Shown: positions 24,772-32,792 of the stretch, one piece after another
Layout: each line of letters starts with the position of its first letter
Position numbering within the stretch: the first letter of the stretch is position 1
Source: Rheinheimera riviphila
GTDB lineage: Bacteria > Pseudomonadota > Gammaproteobacteria > Enterobacterales > Alteromonadaceae
Direction: 5' to 3'
Assembly (NCBI RefSeq): GCF_004005945.1
Contig: NZ_SACS01000014.1
Span: 78,919-142,918 of the forward strand
Length of the DNA stretch: 64,000 nt
The notes under the pieces: model-generated
Database searches by the model: none
What the model was told of the DNA's origin: nothing
Seen by the model: the letters and a program-made list of their open reading frames with translations, nothing else
Program-made: the position numbers and the translations under genes

Positions 24772-25164
24772 TTGTTTAGTGTGGAATTTAAAGTGCGTGA
24801 TTATGAATGTGACATGCAGGGCATCGTGAACAACGCAGTGTATTTTAATTACTTAGAACACGCCCGCCACGAATTTTTACACAGCCGTGGTGTCGATTTT
24901 ACCGCTTTGGCGCGTGATAAAGTGAATCTGGTGGTGGTGCGCAGCGAGATGGACTACAAAAACTCGCTGACCAGTGGCGATAAATTTGAAGTGACGGTCG
25001 CTTTTGAAGCTATTTCCAAACTCAGATTTGGCTTTCGCCAGCAAGTCATTCGCCAACCCGATGGCGCTGTGATGCTACAAGCGCTGGTGATTGGCACCGC
25101 GCTGAACGCCAAAGGCCGGCCTTTTGTGCCTGCGGAATTGGGGTTATTGGCGGAGCCGGTCTAA
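24772..25164 (+). CDS. Acyl-CoA thioesterase (4HBT hot-dog fold)
   Basis: A 130-residue hot-dog thioesterase of the YbgC/4-hydroxybenzoyl-CoA type. VRDYECDMQGIVNNAVYFNYLEHARHEF holds the catalytic acid region (D before MQGIV) of the family. The start is uncertain: TTG 24772 with GAGGGA 7 bases upstream gives a standard N-terminus. The frame is open back to 24673, inside the methyltransferase gene, and an overlap is possible. It probably hydrolyses short or aromatic acyl-CoA; substrate not predictable. Confidence 0.8.
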   Translation: MFSVEFKVRDYECDMQGIVNNAVYFNYLEHARHEFLHSRGVDFTALARDKVNLVVVRSEMDYKNSLTSGDKFEVTVAFEAISKLRFGFRQQVIRQPDGAVMLQALVIGTALNAKGRPFVPAELGLLAEPV

Positions 25165-25195
25165 CTGCCTGCAGGAACTGCAAACATCAAAAGGC

Positions 25196-25708
25196 TTAAA
25201 ACCACTGTGGATTGAGCATTGGAATTAACGCCAGCAACAAGGCTTGTTGATACACCGACGACCGGCTCAGCCGGTTGTGGGTTAACAACCCAATAGCGCC
25301 ACCGGCTTGCTTGATATTGTCGGTGCCAAACAGCTGATCCATCACATCCCCAAGTTCCAGCCCTTGCTTGATTAAATCCAGCGCTGCTGGCGGCAACATC
25401 AGACTGGCCGAGCGCGCCATCCCTTGTTGGCCATGATGTTCAATCAACATCCAGGCAAAGGTAAAAGCACCGTCTAAACCCGCTTCAATACTGACGTAAA
25501 CATCGGCTTGTTGCTGTTGCTTTAGCGCTTCGATGCGATTTTTTGCGCCTTGCAGTGTTTCATTACTACACATCGGCTGCGCCGCCACGCCTGAAGGGAC
25601 AGCGTAACCTGTGACCTGAATGGCCTGGTCAGGGAAAGTGTCACTAAAACACTGACGCACGGCATTAATTTTCGCCGGATTGGCCGACGCAACGGCAATA
25701 GTCCACAT
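25196..25708 (-). CDS. yjjX: Inosine/xanthosine triphosphatase YjjX
   Basis: A 170-residue house-cleaning enzyme that removes non-canonical purine nucleotides (ITP, XTP). The N-terminus VASANPAKINAVRQCF, the VPSGVAAQPMCSNETLQGAKNR segment and SIEAGLD are family signatures. The length matches E. coli YjjX. It lies downstream of the YebC-family gene on the same strand but separated from it by a terminator hairpin. Confidence 0.88.
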   Translation of the reverse strand: MWTIAVASANPAKINAVRQCFSDTFPDQAIQVTGYAVPSGVAAQPMCSNETLQGAKNRIEALKQQQQADVYVSIEAGLDGAFTFAWMLIEHHGQQGMARSASLMLPPAALDLIKQGLELGDVMDQLFGTDNIKQAGGAIGLLTHNRLSRSSVYQQALLLALIPMLNPQWF

Positions 25709-25738
25709 CAGTCACATCTCCTGAGCAGGAAAAAAATG

Positions 25739-25758
25739 AAGGCAGCCGTAGCTGCCTT
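25739..25758 (-). terminator. Rho-independent terminator of the yebC-like gene
   Basis: On the minus strand AAGGCAGC, loop TACG, GCTGCCTT, followed by a T-run. It lies about 27 bases beyond the stop of the YebC-family gene. Confidence 0.8.
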
Positions 25759-25784
25759 GGATCGGTATTGCTGGAAAGCTGTGA

Positions 25785-26486
25785 TTAGCCAGCTAGTCCG
25801 ACGTATACATGTTGCACGTCGTCATCACCGTCAATCGCATCTAAAAACGCTTCGACTTCTGCGCGGGCGGCATCGTCCAGCGTTACCGGGTTTTTCGGCT
25901 TATAAATCAGTCGGGCAGAACTGACGCTAAAACCAAACTCAGGTAAGGCTTTTTGCACTAAATCCAAATCAGTTGGTTCAGTGTAAAACACCACGCCACC
26001 TTCTTCGTCCTGCTCAAAATCCTGGGCTCCGGCTTCAATGGCGGCAACTTCAACGTCGGCATCTTTGGTTAAAGCAGTGGCTTCAATGGCACCTAAATAG
26101 TCAAAATCCCAGGACACTGCGCCTGAACTACCTAATTGACCTTTGCGGAATAACACGCGGATACTTTGCGCTGAACGGTTTTTATTGTCGGTCAGACATT
26201 CAACAATTACCGGCACCTGATGCGGCGCAAAACCTTCATAAACCACGTGCTCATAGTTGACCGGGCCGTCCAGTAAACCGGCACCTTTTTTAATCGCGCG
26301 TTCCAGCGTGTCTTTTGGCATCGATGCTTTACGCGCTGTTTCAATCGCCAGCCGTAATTTCGAGTTCATCGACGGATCAGCGCCATTTTTGGCGGCAACC
26401 ATAATTTCTTTAGCCAGCTTGGTAAAAATCTTACCTTTGGCGGCGGCGGTATCGCTTTTGTGTTTATTTTTCCATTGTGCGCCCAT
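25785..26486 (-). CDS. yebC: YebC/PmpR family protein
   Basis: A 233-residue member of the YebC family, reported as DNA-binding regulators and, in recent work, as translation factors helping ribosomes through proline runs. The N-terminus [24 protein letters not shown], the [28 protein letters not shown] segment and the CLTDNKNRS turn are typical. [10 protein letters not shown] resembles the YeeN-like branch rather than the canonical MAGHSKWA form, so the symbol is approximate. Confidence 0.85.
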   Translation of the reverse strand: MGAQWKNKHKSDTAAAKGKIFTKLAKEIMVAAKNGADPSMNSKLRLAIETARKASMPKDTLERAIKKGAGLLDGPVNYEHVVYEGFAPHQVPVIVECLTDNKNRSAQSIRVLFRKGQLGSSGAVSWDFDYLGAIEATALTKDADVEVAAIEAGAQDFEQDEEGGVVFYTEPTDLDLVQKALPEFGFSVSSARLIYKPKNPVTLDDAARAEVEAFLDAIDGDDDVQHVYVGLAG

Positions 26487-26641
26487 GGCTGCAGTCTCGC
26501 TATATGCTGAAAATTGTCTGAAGAAATAGAATGAGAAAACCGCCGTAGTCTAGCCAATGGCCTGCGCTGGCGCAACTGCCTGGCCGGACCTTGCGCCAAT
26601 TATGTTAGACTATGCGCCTTTTCAAAGGTATTGGTGCAAAT

Positions 26642-27076
26642 ATGACGTTGTTGAAGGATCTAAGTCTGATTTTATTGCTGCTGTGCGGCGCAGTGCAGTT
26701 TTCTGGTAAGACTTATGCTGAAGAGCCGGTGCCAACGGTGATAGCCAGCACTGATGTTGAAGCCACCATGAAAGCGATGGCTTTTGCCTATAAAAAAGCG
26801 ATGACAGCCGCTGATGTACCGCAGATGCAGCAGCAGATCAGCGAATTACAACAACTGGTTGCCTCGGTGCAGTTAGTGCAATTTTCACCGGAAAAACAGG
26901 TCAAATTTCAACAAGGACTAACAGAAGTGCAGTTGCAACTGGATTTGGTACAAGCTAGTCTGGTAGCGAACAACCATGAACAAGCCAAACAACAGCTGCA
27001 ACAGGTTGATATCCTTAAAAAACAATATCATAAAGAACGTAGCCCCAGTTTCTGGCAATTGTTGTTCGGGAATTAA
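26642..27076 (+). CDS. Cytochrome b562-like periplasmic protein
   Basis: A 144-residue exported four-helix protein of the cytochrome b562 family. A signal peptide (ending GKTYA) precedes TMKAMAFAYKKAM, where a methionine can act as axial ligand, and the C-terminal helix ends KKQYHKER, with the histidine position of b562 (compare RNAYHQKY in E. coli). No CxxCH motif is present, so haem would be held noncovalently. Whether haem is bound is inferred. It is followed by a bidirectional hairpin shared with rraB. Confidence 0.7.
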   Translation: MTLLKDLSLILLLLCGAVQFSGKTYAEEPVPTVIASTDVEATMKAMAFAYKKAMTAADVPQMQQQISELQQLVASVQLVQFSPEKQVKFQQGLTEVQLQLDLVQASLVANNHEQAKQQLQQVDILKKQYHKERSPSFWQLLFGN

Positions 27077-27089
27077 CTGATCAATACGT

Positions 27090-27121
27090 GAAAAAAAGGC
27101 AGCTCATTCAGCTGCCTTGTT
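27090..27121. terminator. Bidirectional terminator between convergent genes
   Basis: An A-run, GGCAGCT (27097-27103), loop CATTC, AGCTGCC (27109-27115) and a short T-rich tail. It lies between the cytochrome b562-like gene and rraB, which point at each other. Confidence 0.75.
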
Positions 27122-27137
27122 CATTTTACGGTGAGGA

Positions 27138-27533
27138 TTAATGGTGATGCCCGCAATGGTCATCACAATCATGGTCGTGCTCGTCGGCAAACTCGTCGTC
27201 GCCGTCCTGATTTTGCATCACGCCCCAACCATCGTTATGACCACCAAATTTCTTAGCAAACTTATCCAGTTCAGCTTCTTTGGCGGTTACCGTAGCGTGC
27301 TCTGGCACCATGGTCAGGCTGACAATCAGCTCCCACTGCTCCAGATCGTTAAAATTCAGTTCTACTTCACCAGGTTGGTCTAAGGCTGTCAGCGCGTTTA
27401 ATGCCATTTCGGCTTTGTCGCGGTTTGGAAACACCAGATAAAAATCCAGCGCCAGACTTTGAGTTAAATCGAGGCCGGCATCGGCCATTGCTTGCAACAT
27501 ATCACCGTTGCCATCATCCGGAAATTGACTCAT
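27138..27533 (-). CDS. rraB: Ribonuclease E inhibitor RraB
   Basis: A 131-residue regulator of RNase E activity. The start is set at MSQFPDDGNGDMLQAMADAG (27533), with GGGAG 7 bases upstream, rather than the longer frame. NRDKAEMALNALTAL, ELNFNDLEQWELIVSLTMVP and the FGGHNDGWG ending of the core domain are typical. The tail DDEFADEHDHDCDDHCGHHH is very rich in acidic residues, histidines and two cysteines. An acidic tail is known in RraB, but the His/Cys content suggests possible metal binding (inference). Confidence 0.9.
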   Translation of the reverse strand: MSQFPDDGNGDMLQAMADAGLDLTQSLALDFYLVFPNRDKAEMALNALTALDQPGEVELNFNDLEQWELIVSLTMVPEHATVTAKEAELDKFAKKFGGHNDGWGVMQNQDGDDEFADEHDHDCDDHCGHHH

Positions 27534-27586
27534 AAAAAAGCTCCCGTCGTGAAAAATCAAAGGCGCTAGTTTAGCAAGCTTCTGCG

Positions 27587-28140
27587 TTATCGGGCAGGAT
27601 TTTCTGCGGTTAACCAGCGCTGTTGCTGCACATGCTGTTGTAATCGCGGGAAAAACTGCAAAAACAACTGCTCAAGCTCAACGTAATGCGCCTGGATATC
27701 CTCTATAGAACCGGCAAATTGATTGGCAAAACGGATGCGCTGCGCCACCCGATCCAGTGCCAAGCCTAATTGGTTGATGTCGGTATAACTTAAAAACCAA
27801 TCCTGACGAATAATGGCGCTCACCGTTGGCTGCATCGAAGCGGGCATCTGCGGCAGGTCGGTCTGAAGTTTTTGATACAGCTGCTTGGTATATAAATCAA
27901 AAGGTTGTGGATGAAAGGTCGACCAATGCCGGATCAAAAAATGGTCAAACAACATATCGATGGCGATACCAGAAAAACGGCGGCGCTCTGCTGAAAAGTA
28001 TTGTTTGGCGGCCAGCACTTCTGCACTGTGATCGGTAAAAACATCGACCGCCCGGTGTTGGCGCAGCCCTAGTTGCACAGCCTCGGGTAGACTTTTGATA
28101 TCCACACCACGGCAAAAAATAAGTGCGCCAGGTAATTCAT
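27587..28140 (-). pseudogene. acpH: ACP phosphodiesterase acpH with 5' internal deletion and frameshift
   Basis: AcpH removes the phosphopantetheine arm from acyl carrier protein. The frame 28105-27587 reads DIKSLPEAVQLGLRQHRAVDVFTDH and FSGIAIDMLFDHFLIRHW, clear AcpH. Upstream on the same strand an ATG at 28140 encodes MNYLAHLFFA, the canonical N-terminus, and the bases just before 28105 encode RG in the downstream frame. By family comparison about 49 bases between these parts, encoding the GNLLxDF segment, are missing, which shifts the frame. The GTG at 28105 could still start a shortened protein lacking the conserved aspartate. It is either a true pseudogene or an assembly error. Confidence 0.75.
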
Positions 28141-28895
28141 GGTTGTGGCAGGCTGCGGGCTAAATACAGACAACGGTGTTTTTGGGCAAATTGGGTAATT
28201 GCCTGCTGCATCGCGGCCTGATGTTTTGATTGCGCTGATACAATATAAAAAGTATCGATACTGGTGATGGGCTTGCGCTGTAACTCTTTGAGCAATTCGG
28301 GCTGCGATTTACTGAGAAAGCTGCGAAAGGGGCCATCATAAGTGATCAAATGTTGACTGCGCTGGTGTAGAAAAAACTGGCTGGCGCTGACGCTATCGGG
28401 CAAGTCGACAAAGATATAGCCCCGCTGCAGTAACTGCTGCCGTTGCCCCTGATAGTCAAAAGCGCGGATCGCCGCCACACTATCATCACGCGGTGCATCG
28501 CTGCTGTGGTTGTGACTGTAAAGCACTAACTGCAGTTTTGAATAAGGCGGCTCGACCGGCAGATGCTGGCGCGATAGTTTTAGGGTGCTTTTGATATTGA
28601 TGGAAAAATCGATGTCGCCGCTGTCGAGCAACAAGTACATCCGGGCTGGCGTAATGCAGCGGGGTTCCACCTGCATGCCAGCCGCTTCGAAAATATCCCG
28701 GCTGAGTTCAAGACCAGGCCCGCCGCAACTGCCATCAGCATTGACTACGATATCCGGCGGAAAATTGTGGACGCCCATTTTCAGCACCACCGGCGCTGCC
28801 TGTGCATAAAACAGCGGTGCACAAAACAACTGTGAACAAAACAGTAGGCTGCTGATGCGCAAGAGGTTTGGGCACCATAAGTTTGCTCGCGCCAT
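28137..28895 (-). CDS. Periplasmic amino-acid-type binding protein (SBP_bac_3-like)
   Basis: A 252-residue exported binding protein. The start at MARANLWCPNLL (28895) gives a signal peptide ending PLFYAQAA, whereas the longer frame overlaps the neighbouring transporter gene. VLKMGVHNFPPDIVVNADGSCGGPGLELSRDIFEAAGM is the usual opening of type 2 binding proteins, and DSGDIDFSIN a core strand. No permease gene is nearby. Its stop overlaps the ATG of the broken acpH gene. Confidence 0.75.
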   Translation of the reverse strand: MARANLWCPNLLRISSLLFCSQLFCAPLFYAQAAPVVLKMGVHNFPPDIVVNADGSCGGPGLELSRDIFEAAGMQVEPRCITPARMYLLLDSGDIDFSINIKSTLKLSRQHLPVEPPYSKLQLVLYSHNHSSDAPRDDSVAAIRAFDYQGQRQQLLQRGYIFVDLPDSVSASQFFLHQRSQHLITYDGPFRSFLSKSQPELLKELQRKPITSIDTFYIVSAQSKHQAAMQQAITQFAQKHRCLYLARSLPQP

Positions 28896-28938
28896 CGGTC
28901 GGCCCGTCTTTGAAATACTCGCTACAGTATGCAAAGGC

Positions 28939-29826
28939 TTAGCCGGTCTGGCAACTGGTAGCATTGGCGGTTGAAGGTGAGGGGCGGGCAAGGGCTGCTT
29001 GCGCCACACCACAAGCTACAATCAGCAGCACGCCAGCCAGCTGCACCGGCACTAACACTTCCTGAAATAACCACCAACCAGCCAAGATCACCGTCACCGG
29101 TTCGATATAAGCCAAGGTGCCGAACACCCGTACCGGCAAATGCTGCAGCGCGACAACCGCGCCAACAATCGCCAGAAAGCCGGGGAAAATACCAGCCAGT
29201 AAAATCCACGGCAATTCTTTCAGCGGCGGCAAACTGCTGTCGGTTAAAAACGGCAATACACAACAAGCACCCATCAATAGCTGATAAAAACTGCGTTGAT
29301 AAGGGGATTGGTCAGGCTGCGGTTTGCGGTTGAGCAATAAAAAACCGGCATAGGTGAAAAGCGATAACAAGGCAAACCCAAAACCAGGCAATTGCGCTGG
29401 CGTCAGGGCTAAATCGAGCTTAAATTGCTGCAGCATGGCAAAACCCAGCACCGATAAAGCAATAAATAACAAACTGAGCAGGGTCAGCTTTTCGCCATAA
29501 ATAAAATGGGCGACGACCGCGGTCAGCGGAGGTGCCAGATAGACCAGCATAATGGCATTGGCCAGACTAATGCTTTGGATCGCCTGTAAAAAGCCCAGCA
29601 TAAAACTGGCCAGCAAAATGCCGTTGATGACCACAATCCGGTCGGGCCGGCGTTGAAGCTGTTGGCCTTGGCGGCTGGCAAGCAAAAACAAGCCCAGACA
29701 TAAAGCGCCAACCGCTAACCGGCAAAACGTTAATTCGGCTGCCGATAATTGGCTATAACGGGCAATAATACCGCTACTCGCCATACAAACCGCCGAGAAC
29801 AACGCTAACAACAAATACCGGTTCAA
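28939..29826 (-). CDS. EamA/DMT-family transporter
   Basis: A 295-residue inner-membrane carrier with about ten hydrophobic segments arranged as two EamA repeats (roughly 5-140 and 150-290). FCRLAVGALCLGLFLLASRQ and FGTLAYIEPVTVILAGWWLF are typical of each half. Members export amino acids, metabolites or nucleotide sugars; substrate unknown. I start at TTG 29826 (MNRYLLLALFSAVC), which has GGAG close upstream. A TTG start is uncommon, so this is a moderate call. Confidence 0.85.
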   Translation of the reverse strand: MNRYLLLALFSAVCMASSGIIARYSQLSAAELTFCRLAVGALCLGLFLLASRQGQQLQRRPDRIVVINGILLASFMLGFLQAIQSISLANAIMLVYLAPPLTAVVAHFIYGEKLTLLSLLFIALSVLGFAMLQQFKLDLALTPAQLPGFGFALLSLFTYAGFLLLNRKPQPDQSPYQRSFYQLLMGACCVLPFLTDSSLPPLKELPWILLAGIFPGFLAIVGAVVALQHLPVRVFGTLAYIEPVTVILAGWWLFQEVLVPVQLAGVLLIVACGVAQAALARPSPSTANATSCQTG

Positions 29827-29934
29827 AACATCTCCTGCGGGCGAATGGCCAACCACAGCTCAGGATATGCGCTGTGGTTGGCTTTAGCCGTATCTATCAT
29901 TTTATGCTGACTCGTTCCTTGGCAGATGTCGCAA

Positions 29935-32493
29935 TTACACGGCCGGAACTATGCTGACCGCGTGGATCACCGCCTGATTTAACGGACCACTGCGTCCACC
30001 TTTGCCGCCGGTATAAAGCTCAAAATGCTGCAGGTAACTCATATTAAAACCATCTTTGATGGTGATGCTGCACTGTTGGCCGACAGTCGCCTGAAATTCC
30101 AGCTGCGATGAAACCCCTTGTTCAGTGGCAATCGACAGGTGCGGCATCACCAGCGTGCCTTGTTGCGGTTTTGCCTCAGCACATTGCACCTGGGCCGTTT
30201 TCACCACAGCGGTAATGCCGGTATTAATCGGCCCGTTGTCGATAAAATACTGCAGTTGCAAGCGGTGCGGGCCCGTGTGCGTGGCGGTAAAGTTCAGCTG
30301 CAGTTGTTGCTCCGGCAACCCCCAGTTTTTATATACATCCAGGCCCAGATGTTTGCTGGCGGCAAGGTCCGGGCTTTGTAAACCCTGACCTGCGACAAAG
30401 ATTTGTTGGCCCGGCGTGGTACAGAGGGTTTTGCTTGGCAATGAGGTTAAATTGCTCTGGTGCGGTTTACTCTGATAACTCTGTACCAACGCATAACACT
30501 GACTGACCTTGCTGCGATCGGTATCGGTGTAATCAGTTTTTCCCCGTTTCAGCGTTACCTTGCTGCCATTTTTATACAAGGTGAAGCGGGTTTTTTCTTC
30601 GCCGTTGCTATCGAAGGTCAGTTCAGTCTGGCCTTTGCTGTTTTGTGTAAGGCTCAGCAGCGGCTCTTTTGGTGCAAATAAGGTGTATTGCTCGGTGGCG
30701 GTGAGCTTGGCCGGATTAGCAGCTTTTTGCAGCGTCAGGTTTTGGCGTGGCATGTCAACCGCAGTCAGTTCAAGCTCCAGCTCGTTTTGCTCACCGGATA
30801 AATCATCCACTTGCAGCGTCAGCTGATGTGCAGCGGTTAATGCAGTTTCAACGCCGTTCAGCAGCGCTTTTTGCAAGCGGTAACTTTGGGCGCGGCTGGC
30901 GTTGCCATTGAGTTTCAGCGTGACATTTAAGCGGCCTGAAGCAACGGGTAATTGCTGTAATTTCAGCTCTTTACCCAGTTGCAACGCTTGTTGGGTCAAG
31001 GCCGGAATAAAGGGGTTGATCTGAATCTCGCGGGCGTTAATGTCAATCCCAAACAAACTGTTGGCGACAAAATCATGATAAGCCGCTACGGACCAGAGTT
31101 GACGCTCGGAATTAATCACCGGCCCCGATAATTCACCATCATCGACATGTTCTTGTTGGGTCAGCCATTCCAGGTTCTCCATATTCGACAGGTTAAAAGC
31201 GGTACCCTGAAATAGCGACATGGCAATTAAATGAAACAGCTCAGTATGTTGCTGCTGTTTGGCCGCGCGCAGCGCATAGCTGCTGACAAAAGGCCAGATA
31301 GCGCGGTTATGGTAAATCGGGATCTGTTGCCGTGCCGGGAAGATCACTGGTGGCCCTGCTGGGGTCAGTGGGTAATTGGCCAGAATTTGGCTGGCCTGGG
31401 CACTATTTGCCACCTGATGGGTGATGGCCAAGGAAAGGCCAAGTAAATCAAATTGTTGTACCGGAAGAGGGTTATATTCTTCGCCAATATAACTGGCATA
31501 TAACCCTTGGTCGGCCAGCCAGAATGACTGATTAATGGAAATTTTAAGGGCAGCTGCCCACTGACTGAATTGTGCGGCCAGCGCCGGTTCCAGTATTTTC
31601 GCGGCAGCTGCAGTACGTTCCAGCGCGACATAATGCAGCACGTTGGTCGAAAGTGCATAAGATTCAGCCAGATACAGCGTATCTTTCGCGGTCCAGCCTG
31701 GATAGGTTTGCTCGCGCCAGTCTAAAAATGAGGTTTCACCGCGGTATAAACCGAGTTTGTTGCTGAAAATATGCTGGCGGTCTTGCAACAAGGTTTGCTT
31801 GGCAATGGGGTACCATTTTTCCAACCAGGCTTGTTGCGCATCACTGCTGGAACCTTCAGCTGCCGCTTTGGCGGTTAAGTTACTGGCGGCTAACACCCAA
31901 ACCACCCTGTCCGAACTCACCGGCCAGCTGCCGCCGGAGCCGGTGTCCTGCAACGCGACTTCGGTCGGCGCCACACCACGAGCAATTAGTTCTGGCCGGA
32001 CTTTGGAGGTTTTAAATAACAAAGAATTGCTGGCGCGTTCCGGGTCAAGATAACCCAAGCCTAAATCCAAACTGTAGGATAAATCGCGGGTCCAGACATA
32101 ATGCCACTTGGCACCAGTTTCAAAACAAGGGCAGGGCACCGGTTGTTGATCGTTAAAGCCCCAGTCGGTAATTTCGCTGACGCTGTTTTGGGCGCGTTCC
32201 TGCTGGGTGAGGCTAAACAGGGCATCAAATAATGCATTGTTGCTATGAACCTGCAGCTGCGTGGCATCGACATTGATGGTTTTCTGTTTACCGGCGGTTT
32301 GCAATTTAAATTCGCGCTGACCGTCGGCTTGTTGCAAAGCTTCAATCGAGACCTTACCAAACTGATGGGCATATTGGCGTTGTTGCAAACTGCCTTCGCT
32401 ATTGGCCAGCAGTGGTGCGGAGAAAAACATCGCTACACTTGTAGTCACAGATAAGCCGGTAGCGGATTTTGGTAAGAAGAAGGCAGCGCGCAT
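29935..32493 (-). CDS. Secreted six-hairpin glycosidase-like protein
   Basis: An 852-residue exported protein. The start MRAAFFLPKSATGLS (32493) gives a signal peptide ending APLLANS, with AAGGAT upstream. The segment WHYVWTRDLSYSLDLGLGYL, IYHNRAIWPFVSSYALRAAK and DDGELSGPVINSERQLWSVAAY resemble (alpha/alpha)6 six-hairpin glycosidases such as those acting on alpha-glucans. The C-terminal third (about 560-852) looks beta-rich, perhaps carbohydrate-binding. I cannot assign a GH family or substrate. It stands alone between an EamA transporter and an ERIC repeat. Confidence 0.6.
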   Translation of the reverse strand: MRAAFFLPKSATGLSVTTSVAMFFSAPLLANSEGSLQQRQYAHQFGKVSIEALQQADGQREFKLQTAGKQKTINVDATQLQVHSNNALFDALFSLTQQERAQNSVSEITDWGFNDQQPVPCPCFETGAKWHYVWTRDLSYSLDLGLGYLDPERASNSLLFKTSKVRPELIARGVAPTEVALQDTGSGGSWPVSSDRVVWVLAASNLTAKAAAEGSSSDAQQAWLEKWYPIAKQTLLQDRQHIFSNKLGLYRGETSFLDWREQTYPGWTAKDTLYLAESYALSTNVLHYVALERTAAAAKILEPALAAQFSQWAAALKISINQSFWLADQGLYASYIGEEYNPLPVQQFDLLGLSLAITHQVANSAQASQILANYPLTPAGPPVIFPARQQIPIYHNRAIWPFVSSYALRAAKQQQHTELFHLIAMSLFQGTAFNLSNMENLEWLTQQEHVDDGELSGPVINSERQLWSVAAYHDFVANSLFGIDINAREIQINPFIPALTQQALQLGKELKLQQLPVASGRLNVTLKLNGNASRAQSYRLQKALLNGVETALTAAHQLTLQVDDLSGEQNELELELTAVDMPRQNLTLQKAANPAKLTATEQYTLFAPKEPLLSLTQNSKGQTELTFDSNGEEKTRFTLYKNGSKVTLKRGKTDYTDTDRSKVSQCYALVQSYQSKPHQSNLTSLPSKTLCTTPGQQIFVAGQGLQSPDLAASKHLGLDVYKNWGLPEQQLQLNFTATHTGPHRLQLQYFIDNGPINTGITAVVKTAQVQCAEAKPQQGTLVMPHLSIATEQGVSSQLEFQATVGQQCSITIKDGFNMSYLQHFELYTGGKGGRSGPLNQAVIHAVSIVPAV

Positions 32494-32636
32494 CACAATA
32501 GAGATCCTTGTCCACAAAGTCGGGTTGAGTTTAACAGTGTCTGGTGCCGGAGTGTAGCGGCGATGGCCAGTCTGTTGCGAAAGCACGACCAGTTGCAATC
32601 GTATGCAGCTATTCTTTTGTCAAAACCTTTCGTGAA

Positions 32637-32764
32637 TATACCCTGCATCCTTGAAGATTCGGGGTTGTTGGCCGCCTTCACTCACCCCAGTCACATAGAA
32701 CAGCTATGCTCCTGGGGATTCGTTCAGTTGCCGCCTACCCGAATCTTCAATGATTTTGGGTATA
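32637..32764 (+). repeat. ERIC element, intact 128 bp copy
   Basis: Bounded by TATACCC and GGGTATA, with CTCCTGGGGATTC and CTCACCCCAGTCAC in the centre, which match the ERIC consensus primer regions. It is identical in all 128 bases to 43909-44036. It lies between the glycosidase-like gene and the end of dnaE2. Confidence 0.92.
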
Positions 32765-32792
32765 AACACCAACCGTTAATGAAAACCTTCTG

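Noticed and set aside
32637..32764. Rho-independent terminator for dnaE2
   Set aside because: The palindrome is large and lacks a terminal T-run, and the same 128 bp recur behind the POT gene. It is an ERIC element, though it may affect transcripts.
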